Shown here one piece after another: positions 41,810-51,445 of a DNA stretch of 64,000 bases (positions are counted from its first letter, which is position 1; the number at the start of each line of letters is the position of its first letter). This DNA is from Desulfovibrio sp. Marseille-P6017. GTDB lineage: Bacteria; Bacillota_A; Clostridia; Peptostreptococcales; Peptostreptococcaceae. The notes below the pieces were generated by a model. The model had not been told where the DNA came from. It saw nothing but the letters and a program-made list of their open reading frames with translations, and made no database searches. The stretch covers positions 124,001 to 188,000 of the forward strand of contig UWOR01000006.1 in assembly GCA_900604495.1 (NCBI GenBank), read 5' to 3'. The position numbers and the translations under genes are program-made.

Positions 41810-44401
41810 TTATGCAGTTACTGTGTATGAAATTGTAGTAGGCTTCATTGTACCTTGAGTTCCATCATATAACTGTGATTGAGAACCTCCATATATCTGA
41901 AATGTAGCATTTGAATTATCTATATTTTGAACTAATACTTGAAATGATTGTACCATCCACCCTTCCGGATTAGCTATTTCTTCTATAGATAGATTCACTT
42001 TGAAATCCTTACCCTTAAAATCATCAGGAAGTTGTATTGTTACAGGGTTTAAATCTAACTTTTGAGTTTTACCAATGTAAGTAAGATAATGATATGAATA
42101 TCCAGTGCTGCCTACATATCGCATTAATCCGTTAGTTAGCATCTTAGTATAGCTACCATCTTCATGCTTAAATCCTATGCCTTCACTATCAATAAATCCA
42201 TTCCCGTTGCACACTTCATTTTGCATATACCTATATGTTGATGCACCCTTACGTTTTTCTATTTGAACATTATCAAATAATATCCAACAACGTTCTTGAG
42301 CTACAATACCAAGTCTAATTGCAGTTATTCCATCAACATTCTCAGGTGTATTAAAAATAAATTCATATCTGTGCCAAGCTCTATCGCCTATATATGTTAT
42401 TGGAATATGTACAGGGTTTCCATTTATAAATATATAATTACTTCCATTTCTACCATGAGTGCAGCAATAGTAAAAACTTATAGTATATGTTGAATTTGGG
42501 TCTATTTTTATAGCTGTATCTTTAACAAAATAACTATCTCCTCCATTGGTATATATTAATATTGCTTTTCCACCATCTATTGTAGAAGGATAAGTTCCAT
42601 CTCCACCTTTGGTCCAATCTAATATAAAGGGATGGTTTTTAGTATAGACTTCTTCTTTTTCAAAAGAACTGTTCGGCACTAAGTTCGGACTAGTGCTTTC
42701 TGTTATTTTAAATTCAAATTCTTTATTATTTTGTATAAATTGAGATTGACCAACTATTCCTTGTTCTTCTCCATCTACTATCATCTTTATGTTAGTAGCT
42801 GTTATATTCACATTCCCAAAACTATCTATATCTAAAGTTCTTTTACCATTACCATCTGTTACAGATAAGTTCTTTGCATCTATCCAGTTACCTCTTAATT
42901 GACCTATCCAACCTCTCTCAAGTGATAAAGTGCCTATAAGAGCATCATTTATAGCCATATTATCTACATAATTACTTAAATCATCTACTTTTTTAGTAGT
43001 AACTACAACTTGAGAACTAAATTCTGTTCTATTTCCATGACTATTCACGCAACATACTCTGAAATACCAGATTTCATTAGGTTTTGCTTGAAATAAAAAA
43101 GAACTTGTTTGTCCTGCATGTATTAAGTCAAATACATTAGGTGTAAAGTCCTTTATCTTACTTGCATATAGTTCATAATTGTAATAGACTTTATTTTCAT
43201 AAGTCCAACTAAGCTCAATACTAGAAAATCCATATAGTTTACTAGATAAAACAGGTACACTTGGTAAACTGTTGGGGAAATCTCCAATATTCCCATCTGC
43301 CCCGGGAGGTCCTTGTGGACCAGGCGGTCCTGGTTTAGATTCTTCGCTTCCTCCACCTACAACATCACCTAGGGTAGTCCTTGGTTCTCCAACCTCCATA
43401 CTATCATATCTCTCTCTTAAAAAATCATATGTAGTCTTTATTACTTTAGCTTTAGTATCTAAGTTATATCTATAATCTTTAATTCCTACTGTATCACATA
43501 GTTCTATTTTATCTTGTATATCTTCATAACCTGCGCATTTACTAAGAGGTATAAAAGATATTTTGTAATTAAACTTTACGAAGTCACATTTATTATTCTT
43601 AAAATATTTTTCTCCTAATATTTTTAATTTTTCAGTCGTTGGGATTTCTTCATCTTCAAATTTATCACTAAAATCTATAGTCTCTATAAAAGGTGTTTCA
43701 TAATCTAATATCTTAGGACTATCTACATATGTAAATATTTCAGTTTCTTCTCCACTTTCTGCTGTATATTTAGCTATAGCTTTAATCCTAGTTATTAAAC
43801 CTTCTTCATCTTCAGTATAATCAAGTCCAGTCATATTTTTGGAGTATTCTATAATTACATCATTGTCATGTCCTCGTTTATTTAATACATAAAAATCATA
43901 ATTATCTCTTAATATTTCAGCACCAGTTCCAAATGTATCTATTATAGATCCTCGTACTCCACCTATTGCACTTAATAATTTTGTAGGTCCTATTTTAAAG
44001 TTTTGAGCATTAACTATATCTGAATGCCCTTTAAACTTTTGAGAGAACTGTGAGTTTCTAAATATCATATTTAAGCAATACTCACAACTTTGATTTTGTA
44101 TATCTAATCCTTCTGTCATATCCCTTTGTGCATCATAAGAAATATGTCTAGCATAAACATTAAATACACCTTTTATTGTCTTACCTACTTTATATATTCT
44201 AAATTGTTGATTTTTAATTTTATCATTAACATCTGCAGTAAATATATTACCTCTAATAAGTTTATCCCAATGAGGTGAAAATAATTGATATGTTATCTCT
44301 GCTTCAAGCATACCATTTCGTTCTTCTATTGTTATACCTTTTAAACAATCTGTTAATTCTCCTATAACTGTTCCTGTCTTATCATGTAGCTTAGGTATCA
44401 T
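41810..44401 (-). CDS. tail-associated structural protein (Tal/Prophage_tail) with collagen-like, FnIII and carbohydrate-binding parts
   Basis: Residues 1-330 are the Tal/gp27-like baseplate hub (IPKLHDKTGTVIGELTD, RHISYDAQRDMTEG). At about 355-368 lies a short collagen-like run (GPPGPQGPPGADG). A fibronectin-III-like domain follows (about 380-470, SIELSWTYENKVYYNYELYA). A carbohydrate-binding-like jelly roll occupies about 575-720 (NLVPNSSFEKEE, then WHRYEFIFNTPENVDG). The protein caps the tail and touches the cell wall. It overlaps dit by four bases. Confidence 0.87.
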   Translation of the reverse strand: MIPKLHDKTGTVIGELTDCLKGITIEERNGMLEAEITYQLFSPHWDKLIRGNIFTADVNDKIKNQQFRIYKVGKTIKGVFNVYARHISYDAQRDMTEGLDIQNQSCEYCLNMIFRNSQFSQKFKGHSDIVNAQNFKIGPTKLLSAIGGVRGSIIDTFGTGAEILRDNYDFYVLNKRGHDNDVIIEYSKNMTGLDYTEDEEGLITRIKAIAKYTAESGEETEIFTYVDSPKILDYETPFIETIDFSDKFEDEEIPTTEKLKILGEKYFKNNKCDFVKFNYKISFIPLSKCAGYEDIQDKIELCDTVGIKDYRYNLDTKAKVIKTTYDFLRERYDSMEVGEPRTTLGDVVGGGSEESKPGPPGPQGPPGADGNIGDFPNSLPSVPVLSSKLYGFSSIELSWTYENKVYYNYELYASKIKDFTPNVFDLIHAGQTSSFLFQAKPNEIWYFRVCCVNSHGNRTEFSSQVVVTTKKVDDLSNYVDNMAINDALIGTLSLERGWIGQLRGNWIDAKNLSVTDGNGKRTLDIDSFGNVNITATNIKMIVDGEEQGIVGQSQFIQNNKEFEFKITESTSPNLVPNSSFEKEEVYTKNHPFILDWTKGGDGTYPSTIDGGKAILIYTNGGDSYFVKDTAIKIDPNSTYTISFYYCCTHGRNGSNYIFINGNPVHIPITYIGDRAWHRYEFIFNTPENVDGITAIRLGIVAQERCWILFDNVQIEKRKGASTYRYMQNEVCNGNGFIDSEGIGFKHEDGSYTKMLTNGLMRYVGSTGYSYHYLTYIGKTQKLDLNPVTIQLPDDFKGKDFKVNLSIEEIANPEGWMVQSFQVLVQNIDNSNATFQIYGGSQSQLYDGTQGTMKPTTISYTVTA

Positions 44402-44787
44402 TTAATCACCTCACTTGGTTTAGCACTAAATAACAATACTACTTCTTCAAAGTTTTTAACTATATTTTCAAAATCTATCTGTCCTATAAATACTGCGTCT
44501 AATTTAGTTCCATCATCAAATACAATAGGTTTATATCCTTCATGGCCATTTAGCCATTCGTCAATCCTATCTGAATATTCTTTAGTATTTAAATCCCTAG
44601 CATCTAAATAAACTACTATTTCTAAATTTAAATTTTCTCTACTTCCATCAGAAACAATTAAATCCCCAGTTCTACCAGGGATTTCTATTAACTCAATTCT
44701 TTTTTTAGCTTTTGAAAGATGATTAGATTTTTTCACCTTTAAATTAAAATTTCTGCTACTTACTCCATTGAAAGTAAATTCTTTCAT
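44398..44787 (-). CDS. distal tail protein (Dit-like)
   Basis: The 129 residues start MKEFTFNGVSSRNFNLKV and contain EIPGRTGDLIVSDGSRENLN, the Dit/Siphovirus ORF46-type N-terminal domain. It forms the ring between tail tube and Tal. It lies between the tape measure and Tal genes as in other siphoviruses. Length is short, so no C-terminal carbohydrate-binding domain is present. Confidence 0.87.
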   Translation of the reverse strand: MKEFTFNGVSSRNFNLKVKKSNHLSKAKKRIELIEIPGRTGDLIVSDGSRENLNLEIVVYLDARDLNTKEYSDRIDEWLNGHEGYKPIVFDDGTKLDAVFIGQIDFENIVKNFEEVVLLFSAKPSEVIK

Positions 44788-44798
44788 CTAACCACCTC

Positions 44799-46967
44799 CT
44801 AAAATGCTCCTTTTCGTTGCAAATAGAATGCAAGCTCTTCTGCTAAATTTTCTATATCTTGCTCTCTGTTATTTATAAAATTTTCTATATTAAGATTTAT
44901 TCCTCCACCAATACCAGCTTCTCTTAATATACCTGGTAATTTACTTAATGGTAATATAGCCTCTGGACCTGCTTCTCCACCTACCATAGCTTTCCCACTC
45001 ATAGGATTGAACCCAAACATTGTAGGATTCATCATTATCCCTCCATTTTTGTACCATTCTATACCGAACTTTGGTACTGATGGAGGATTTAAACTAAATT
45101 TACCACTAATATTTATATGAGGTAATTTTAACTTAGGTAAGGACCAACTAAAATTAAAAAATGATTTAATTTTTTGAATCGCATTATTGACTTTATTTTT
45201 AGCACTTTCCATTTTTTCATTAAATCCATTAACTATCTTTTGAAGAACAGTATTTACTATATTAACTGCGCCTTGAAAATCACCACTAAAAACTGCCTTA
45301 ATAAGTGATATCGCCGTTTTAACAATGCTAGTAGCAGTATTTAACTTAGACGTAAAGAAACCAACTATAGATGTAAGAATACTAGCTGCTAAACCTAATA
45401 TTTGACTTAATCCATTATTCCATACAACCTTTATTACTCCCCATGCCATAGATATTACATCCTTCACTATTGACATAACATTAGATATTATTGATTGTAT
45501 TTGTGAAAATACTTCATTTACCTTATTTCTAAAACTTTCATTTTCATTATAAGCCTTTACTATAGCTGCTACGAATACACCAACAACTCCTACTACAGCC
45601 AATATTGGTGCTAGTAAGCTTACCATTGTCCCTATTAGTCCGCTTATTCCTCCACTAAGAAAAGCTACAACTCCACCTGCATTTGAGATAATTGGAGAAA
45701 ATGTTGTAAATGCAAGTCCTACATTTCCTACAAATGAAACAAGTATACCTAATATAACTAAAACTGGACCAAGTGCGGCCAAAAGTCCACCTATAACTAA
45801 TATGACGTTTTGCGTTTCTGGACTAAGATTTTGGAATCCTGTACATAGTTTAGATACAAAATCAGCGGCCCTTTCTATATGAGGTAACATTCTTTCTCCA
45901 ATAGTTATAGCTACCCCTTCTAGGGCAGATTTCATTTCTGTTAGTGCTCCTTTAGCTCCTCCCATCATAGTATCCGCCATTTCATTCGCTTTCCCTGATG
46001 AATCGCCTATTGCAAATGCTAATTTATCGAAATCTTCTTTACTCGCATTTACAATAGAAGCCCATCCTGACATAGCCTCTTTACCAAATATAGTAGCAAG
46101 CGCATTAGCTTGTGTTGTTTCATCTAAAGATCCAATCTTATCTCTAAGATTCATCATTGTTCCCATAAGACTTACAGATCCATCATCATTTTTTACTAAC
46201 TCAACACCATATTTTTCCATAGCAGCAGTCATAGAATCTGTAGGTTTTACAAGATTTGTTAAACCTCCTCTTAATGCAGTACCTGCAGCACTACCTTTTA
46301 TTCCAGCATTTCCCATAAGGCCGATCGCTAAAGATAAGTCTTCCATTTCTATACCTAATGTTCCTGCTACTGGTCCTGCATATTTAAGGGTTTCACCCAT
46401 TAACTCTATACTAGTATTTGCATTAGAACAGGTTGCAGCCATTATGTCTACGAATCCTTGGGTATCTTTTGCAGACAATCCCAAACCAGTTAATCCATCT
46501 GTAACTATATCACTAGTTGTTGCTAAGTCAGTTCCACCTGCAGCTGCAAGACTAAGAATACCAGGTAAACCATCCATCATATCTTGCGTTTTCCATCCTG
46601 CCATACCCATATATTTTAATGCTTCTGCACTTTCAGTAGCACTAAACTTAGTACTAGCTCCCATTTCTTTAGCTAATTTACTAAGTTTCTCTAAATCAGT
46701 TCCAGTTGCACCAGATATAGCAGATACTTCCCTCATACCTGCATCAAAATCCATTGCAGTCTTTGCGCTTGCAGCTGCTATGCCTGCTAATGGTAAGGTT
46801 ATTCCTACTGTAAGTGATTTCCCTACACTAGTTATCTTTTCACCTGCTTGTCTCATTTTATCAAAGGTTTTTCCAACTCCACTACCTTTTTTATCAATGG
46901 AATCAAGTTTCTTTAAAGCTTCTTCATCTTTAATAACGATGCTCCCAAACAGTTTGAAAATCTCCAT
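44799..46967 (-). CDS. tail tape measure protein (TP901 family)
   Basis: The 722 residues start with a coiled-coil region, then the TP901 tape-measure core (SGATGTDLEKLSKLAKEMGA, FSATESAEALKYMGMAGW, LRGGLTNLVKPTD). Hydrophobic helices occur at about 375-470, and there is a Gly/Ala-rich C-terminal end. Its length sets tail length; at about 1.5 Angstrom per residue that is near 110 nm. It is preceded by the two tail chaperone frames. Confidence 0.93.
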   Translation of the reverse strand: MEIFKLFGSIVIKDEEALKKLDSIDKKGSGVGKTFDKMRQAGEKITSVGKSLTVGITLPLAGIAAASAKTAMDFDAGMREVSAISGATGTDLEKLSKLAKEMGASTKFSATESAEALKYMGMAGWKTQDMMDGLPGILSLAAAGGTDLATTSDIVTDGLTGLGLSAKDTQGFVDIMAATCSNANTSIELMGETLKYAGPVAGTLGIEMEDLSLAIGLMGNAGIKGSAAGTALRGGLTNLVKPTDSMTAAMEKYGVELVKNDDGSVSLMGTMMNLRDKIGSLDETTQANALATIFGKEAMSGWASIVNASKEDFDKLAFAIGDSSGKANEMADTMMGGAKGALTEMKSALEGVAITIGERMLPHIERAADFVSKLCTGFQNLSPETQNVILVIGGLLAALGPVLVILGILVSFVGNVGLAFTTFSPIISNAGGVVAFLSGGISGLIGTMVSLLAPILAVVGVVGVFVAAIVKAYNENESFRNKVNEVFSQIQSIISNVMSIVKDVISMAWGVIKVVWNNGLSQILGLAASILTSIVGFFTSKLNTATSIVKTAISLIKAVFSGDFQGAVNIVNTVLQKIVNGFNEKMESAKNKVNNAIQKIKSFFNFSWSLPKLKLPHINISGKFSLNPPSVPKFGIEWYKNGGIMMNPTMFGFNPMSGKAMVGGEAGPEAILPLSKLPGILREAGIGGGINLNIENFINNREQDIENLAEELAFYLQRKGAF

Positions 46968-46970
46968 ATA

Positions 46971-47288
46971 TTAGACCTCCTTTCTAGCTTTCTTTTGCCT
47001 TATTTCAGCAACATCTCTTAATATGTCATCCATACTAGAAAGTGTATTTGTAGTCGGAATTATAAGTTTACTCTTATAATCACTAAAGCTTACAAATGTA
47101 TTTTTATCCATATTAGGATATAAAGTAAGCCACATACTAAAAGCCTTGTTATCAAATTCTTTTTCATATGCTTTATTAATAAGCCTTATCGCATTTTCCC
47201 ACTCCATATTAAGAATATAATCAATATTTGAATATCTACTTAATAGGAGATCTAGGCAATCATCTACATCAATTTGCTTACAAGCGTA
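46971..47288 (-). CDS. tail assembly chaperone T part, made by -1 frameshift
   Basis: The frame is open from 47312, well upstream of its first ATG at 47207, and continues the G-type chaperone after a slip. From the AAT-TTT-TTT-A site the product reads YACKQIDVDDCLDLLLSRYS and onward to RQKKARKEV. No ribosome site stands in front of the ATG at 47207. The product is therefore best read as join(47596..47288,47288..46971), the GT fusion that helps wrap the tape measure. Confidence 0.8.
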   Translation of the reverse strand, partial: YACKQIDVDDCLDLLLSRYSNIDYILNMEWENAIRLINKAYEKEFDNKAFSMWLTLYPNMDKNTFVSFSDYKSKLIIPTTNTLSSMDDILRDVAEIRQKKARKEV

Positions 47289-47596
47289 AAAAAATTGCTA
47301 CCTTTAACCATATTTTTAAATTCAACTATTACCTCTGCAACTTCATCTAACTCTTTATTACCGAATTCTTCTCCAGAACATCCATATAAATCACCTAAGA
47401 AATCATTAACTTCATCTTGAGCTAAATGTAAATTTTCAAGTACATTTTTAAACATGTTTATACCTAGATTTATTTGCATAGATTCAGTATCTTTTGAACC
47501 AACAGTAACTCCACTCATATCTACTGTAAAATCAATTTTTTTTAGTATTCTAGACATTTTAAATATGTCATTTCCGTTTAACTTTCTTAATTTCAT
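47264..47596 (-). CDS. tail assembly chaperone (G-like)
   Basis: The 110-residue product (MKLRKLNGNDIFKMSRILKK to FFTLVSKLM) is the usual first chaperone between tail tube and tape measure in siphoviruses, with the FKMSRILKK start typical for Firmicute phages. Near its 3' end lies a slippery AAT TTT TTT ACG. The zero frame ends 24 bases later. Confidence 0.8.
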   Translation of the reverse strand: MKLRKLNGNDIFKMSRILKKIDFTVDMSGVTVGSKDTESMQINLGINMFKNVLENLHLAQDEVNDFLGDLYGCSGEEFGNKELDEVAEVIVEFKNMVKGSNFFTLVSKLM

Positions 47597-47685
47597 ATCT
47601 TCCCTCCGAATTTAAAGGTATAAATACCTTTCTTTATTTTTCTAAGTACCTCAAAAATGATTTATTTAAGTCAATTTTTAAATAA

Positions 47686-47716
47686 AAAAATAGCACCAAA
47701 TTAATAGTGCTATTTT
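47686..47716 (-). terminator. terminator after the major tail protein gene
   Basis: Arms AAAAATAGCAC / (GTGCTATTTTT) with T run. It may lower transcription from the abundant structural genes into the chaperone and tape measure. Confidence 0.8.
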
Positions 47717-47722
47717 TATAAA

Positions 47723-48205
47723 TTATTTTATAAATTCAACTTCCCAAGGTTCAGTTTCTGATTCTCCTTCATCATATGTTCCTACATATGTTAATGCTTG
47801 TATAACCTCATCTTTATCTTGTAAAGTCCAGTCAAGATTTTCAAGGTTTATTGCATTTTTAAGGGTTATAATAACTCCTTTTCCTGCCTTAGTTTTTCCA
47901 GTCCATTTTACAGTTTTATAATCCTCTGTTGATATATCTGTTTTACCAGTTACCGTTGTATTAGTATCTGTTGTTGATTTCATACCAGGATAATAACTCG
48001 TAAAATCTTCTGGTAACATGCTAAGAGCATTTATTGTAAGCTTAGGTACAGATTTGTCTATTATAGTTCGACCTTTTACAGTACCTCTATCACCATCTGC
48101 TTCTATATCTCTATATTCTCTTTCAACTACAAATTGACCACCACCTCTAGTAACAGCTATATCTTTTTCACCAATAGAGAATACTCCATGTCCTAAAATT
48201 ATCAT
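47723..48205 (-). CDS. major tail (tube) protein
   Basis: The 160 residues begin MIILGHGVFSIGEKDIAVTR and include VEREYRDIEADGDRGTVKG, as in tail-tube proteins of clostridial siphoviruses. GGAGG precedes the ATG. Position before the chaperones and tape measure, and a strong terminator behind it, fit the highly expressed tube protein. Confidence 0.82.
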   Translation of the reverse strand: MIILGHGVFSIGEKDIAVTRGGGQFVVEREYRDIEADGDRGTVKGRTIIDKSVPKLTINALSMLPEDFTSYYPGMKSTTDTNTTVTGKTDISTEDYKTVKWTGKTKAGKGVIITLKNAINLENLDWTLQDKDEVIQALTYVGTYDEGESETEPWEVEFIK

Positions 48206-48214
48206 AGTTACCTC

Positions 48215-48577
48215 CTACTTTTTAAAATATGTCTGTACATTAAATCGAAGTTGTCTTCGCTTTAATGATTTATCTTCATCTTCAATCTTTAATCTTTGTT
48301 GCCTATAAAATGTCGGTAATACAAATTCATTAGGTAAATTTGCTTCATCTAATAACTTATCAATATTATCTGTTAAATCCTCTATACGCATTGATGAGTC
48401 ATTTCTATCCCATATATCGATTATTAATATTAAATCATCTCTATGGCTCTTTAATCCATCGTTTATATTAAATACGATATATGGATATTCTACATTTTTA
48501 GGTGCATTTTCATGATACACTCTTGAATGCTTAGTTTTTAAAGTTTTCAATATTAATTCAAGTAATTTATTCATCAC
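48215..48577 (-). CDS. tail terminator / minor tail component
   Basis: The 120 residues (LLELILKTLKTKHSRVYHEN, then YPYIVFNINDGLKSHRDDLI) fit the tail-completion proteins (gpU-like) coded between the gp10-like protein and the tube protein. It overlaps its upstream neighbour by eleven bases. The family call rests mostly on position. Confidence 0.65.
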   Translation of the reverse strand: MMNKLLELILKTLKTKHSRVYHENAPKNVEYPYIVFNINDGLKSHRDDLILIIDIWDRNDSSMRIEDLTDNIDKLLDEANLPNEFVLPTFYRQQRLKIEDEDKSLKRRQLRFNVQTYFKK

Positions 48578-48923
48578 TATTCAGCTCACTATATACTTGT
48601 TTTGTTAAAGTAGTAATTGTATCAACATTTTCAAGAACTGTAGGCATCAAAAAAGGCTCTGCTCTCATTTGACTATTACCAAGTTCCCATGCAGGTGCGT
48701 AAAAGGACTTACTACCAATTAGTAAGTCCTTTTCTCTTTTCCTTGCCCAATATTGTATACTTCTTCTTAACTTACCACTTCTCCTACGTGCTTTTCTTCT
48801 TACTTCACTAGCTAAAAATTGTCCAATGAAGTTATATACACGTTCAGGTTTTTCCTGTATTTTCTTTTTAGCCTTATCAACTTTTGAAATATATGATTTT
48901 TGCTCTGACCTAGTCTTAGCCAT
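48567..48923 (-). CDS. HK97-gp10-like morphogenesis protein
   Basis: This basic 118-residue protein shows ARRRSGKLRRSIQYWARKRE and FYAPAWELGNSQMRAEPFLM, the HK97 gp10 pattern (RTGxLRxSI ... YAxxxExG ... xPFLxPA). It joins head and tail. It overlaps both neighbours by a few bases. Confidence 0.85.
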   Translation of the reverse strand: MAKTRSEQKSYISKVDKAKKKIQEKPERVYNFIGQFLASEVRRKARRRSGKLRRSIQYWARKREKDLLIGSKSFYAPAWELGNSQMRAEPFLMPTVLENVDTITTLTKQVYSELNSDE

Positions 48924-49221
48924 TTACAGCACCTTCTAATATAATTTCTAACTTATCTACACTTACTTCATAAGTTCTAATTATCTTATATTCTTTGTTA
49001 TTATACCTTGCTTGTGTCTCATCTTCATATTCAAATGAATTTATTTCAAACTTAAATTCAGGTTTAAATCCACTAGCTTGTGCTTGATAAAATTCACTCT
49101 GTTTAATGCTTTTTCTCTTACCAAATATCTCTTTATATTCTTTAGATTCAACATTATCACCTATTTCATTTTGTGAATATGTAATCTTTATTAATTCTAA
49201 TACATCATCAAAACTACTCAT
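48916..49221 (-). CDS. head-tail joining (head closure) protein
   Basis: I start at the ATG at 49221, five bases after GGTGA; it overlaps the upstream connector stop. The roughly 101 residues (SSFDDVLELIKITYSQNEIG, KRKSIKQSEFYQAQASGFKP, YNNKEYKIIRTYEV) fit the SPP1 gp16-like head closure family. Confidence 0.8.
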   Translation of the reverse strand: MSSFDDVLELIKITYSQNEIGDNVESKEYKEIFGKRKSIKQSEFYQAQASGFKPEFKFEINSFEYEDETQARYNNKEYKIIRTYEVSVDKLEIILEGAVNG

Positions 49222-49477
49222 TATATTCACCACACAAACTTAAATGTTGTTTTAACGATTCATAAGATTCTTGATATCTATCACTATCTTTATTATCTAA
49301 TCCGAAATTAGCTTTGCAATATGTTTTAATTGCTCTTGATATCAAAGGATCATACTCATCTATTTTAACTACACCTGATATTTTTAAATCTAACTTAGCT
49401 TCTGATATTAAATCATCTATTTCTTCATCAAAGGCACTACTTTTTATTCGTAGTGCCAATTTTATTGATTCTAACAT
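49214..49477 (-). CDS. head-tail connector (gp6-like)
   Basis: The ATG at 49477 follows AGGTG. The product (MLESIKLALRIKSSAFDEEI, SEAKLDLKISGV, YCKANFGL) is a small helical protein of the gp6/gp15 connector family coded right after the capsid gene in HK97-like phages. Confidence 0.82.
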   Translation of the reverse strand: MLESIKLALRIKSSAFDEEIDDLISEAKLDLKISGVVKIDEYDPLISRAIKTYCKANFGLDNKDSDRYQESYESLKQHLSLCGEYNE

Positions 49478-49491
49478 TAGAATCACCTACT

Positions 49492-50709
49492 TTAAACTGA
49501 TTTATGAGTTAATATTACTAATGAATTTTTATCTAACACCTTACCATCTACTAACATTATTGCTTTAGTTATTTGGTCATCAGTATTATCATCTTCATAT
49601 CTTTTCATAGTCATATTTAAATTTGTATTTAATACATAATCTTTTGGATTGAATAAGAAAGCAAATTTATTATCTGATTCTGGAGACTCTACATAGCTTT
49701 CCATATAGTCATTTAATATTGCTTTTCTTCCTAATAAAGTTCTTTCCGGCGCTCCATTTATTCCATAATTAACTCTAGCTATAGGTTGTCCTGTAGAGTC
49801 TTTTATAGCTTGGAATTTCATGAATGTTTTTTTAGTCATGAACCATAGTGCTCCACTTTCATACGCTAATGGTAATGCTGCTTCTGCTTCTATTAAAGTG
49901 TCATATTCTAATCCCTCAGCCTTAGCTATATCTATAGATTGTCCTTCAACTGGAGTTTCAGTTAATATCCCTTTAGGTTGACCTACGCCAGTTCCAGATA
50001 TTACAGATTGTTCTATAGCTTTTGTCATAGCTTCAACGACATTATTTATAAGAGTTTTTTCAAATACAGGTAATGCTATAGTATCCATTTCTAAAGACAT
50101 AGATACTGCGCATCTTAATTTATAATAAGCAAAAGTTATAGTTCCTTGTACTGCTTTCTTTTGTTTGTTACTTGTCGCTCCTTCTGATACCCATGATGCA
50201 ACTGGTTTAACTGTAGATGTTGGAACTGTTACTCCACCTTTTATAGATGTTCTAGTTACTAAAGGTAATATCATACCTGTAGCTTCTATTTTTTCTATTA
50301 TTTTTTCTAATACAGTTGTAGGTATCATTACTGATGCATCAGTAGTCTTAGTACTTTCATTTGAATTTACAAATTCTTTAGGCATAGATATACCTCTTGA
50401 TACATAATTCATAAATGCTTTTCTGTACTCTACTGTATTAGTTAAATCCTCTGTAGTTGTATTATTAGTAGTATCTAAAACTACTGCTCCAGCTACATTT
50501 CTAGAATTATTAGCTATATTTGTTATTTTAGAATTATCTTTTAATGCATTTAAATTAGCTGCTGCTTTAGCTTCTTGTTCATACTTATTGTCTAAATCTT
50601 TTATTTCTGTCATTTTAGCATTAGCTTCTTCTATTTTCCCTTCATTTATAAATGATTCTGCTTCATTGTATAACCCATTTCTTAGTTGTAAATATTGTTC
50701 TTTATTCAT
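49492..50709 (-). CDS. major capsid protein, HK97 fold
   Basis: Residues 1-100 are a coiled, Lys/Glu-rich delta domain (NEAESFINEGKIEEANAKMT) that is likely cleaved by the protease encoded upstream. The HK97 core follows: TTVLEKIIEKIEATGMILPL, SWVSEGATSNKQKKAVQGTI, LINNVVEAMTKAIEQSVISG and GRKAILNDYMES. Length 405 is normal. GGAGAAA precedes the ATG. Confidence 0.93.
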   Translation of the reverse strand: MNKEQYLQLRNGLYNEAESFINEGKIEEANAKMTEIKDLDNKYEQEAKAAANLNALKDNSKITNIANNSRNVAGAVVLDTTNNTTTEDLTNTVEYRKAFMNYVSRGISMPKEFVNSNESTKTTDASVMIPTTVLEKIIEKIEATGMILPLVTRTSIKGGVTVPTSTVKPVASWVSEGATSNKQKKAVQGTITFAYYKLRCAVSMSLEMDTIALPVFEKTLINNVVEAMTKAIEQSVISGTGVGQPKGILTETPVEGQSIDIAKAEGLEYDTLIEAEAALPLAYESGALWFMTKKTFMKFQAIKDSTGQPIARVNYGINGAPERTLLGRKAILNDYMESYVESPESDNKFAFLFNPKDYVLNTNLNMTMKRYEDDNTDDQITKAIMLVDGKVLDKNSLVILTHKSV

Positions 50710-50711
50710 AT

Positions 50712-51443
50712 TTATATTTCTCCTTTTAATTTTAATAATTTTAATTGTGCTTCTAGTTTTTTTTGCATAAAAATATCAACCTTATTTTCTTTAGGTTGAT
50801 TGATTATTGGATTAAAGTTTCTAAATCTTTGAAGTAGATTATTATCTATCTTACCTATTGAATTACACATGCTTACTGCACTATTTTTTAATAAATCTAC
50901 CATTGATTTATCTACTTTTTCATTGGTAAACATTATTTCATCAATAAGTCCTAACTCTAGTGCCTCTTCTGCTGTAAGCCACGTTTCTTTATCCATCATT
51001 TGCTTAATTTCTTTTTCATTTAGTCCAGCTTTCATTATATAAGCATTTGCAATTGTCTTATTTGCCTTTTTCAATACTTCTACAGTATGCTCCATATCTC
51101 TATAATCTCCACTAGCTTGTGTTGAAACATTATGTACCATAATTTCTGCAAGAGGAGACATTTTACATTTACCTGCCATAGCTATAACACTTGCTATACT
51201 TGCACATAGTCCATGAATTTCAATTGTTACATCACCTTGATAGGTTTTAAGCATGTTATAGATATCGCATCCAGCAAATACATCTCCACCACCACTGTTG
51301 ATTCTAACAGTTATAGGCTGACCATTTGCTCTACTTAGTGTATTTTGTACCATTTTAGGCGATACTGCCTGTATTCCATACCAAGAGTAAAGCCATTCAT
51401 TACCACTTGCGACTACTTCACCTTTTACATCAACAAATATCAA
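50712..51443 (-). CDS. ClpP-like head maturation protease
   Basis: The 243 residues show the ClpP fold: RINSGGGDVFAGCDIYNML, the active Ser region IHGLCASIASVIAMAGKC, and the His in AEIMVHNVSTQASGD. It cleaves the capsid delta domain. It lies between portal and capsid, each two bases apart. Confidence 0.92.
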   Translation of the reverse strand: MIFVDVKGEVVASGNEWLYSWYGIQAVSPKMVQNTLSRANGQPITVRINSGGGDVFAGCDIYNMLKTYQGDVTIEIHGLCASIASVIAMAGKCKMSPLAEIMVHNVSTQASGDYRDMEHTVEVLKKANKTIANAYIMKAGLNEKEIKQMMDKETWLTAEEALELGLIDEIMFTNEKVDKSMVDLLKNSAVSMCNSIGKIDNNLLQRFRNFNPIINQPKENKVDIFMQKKLEAQLKLLKLKGEI

Positions 51444-51445
51444 TA

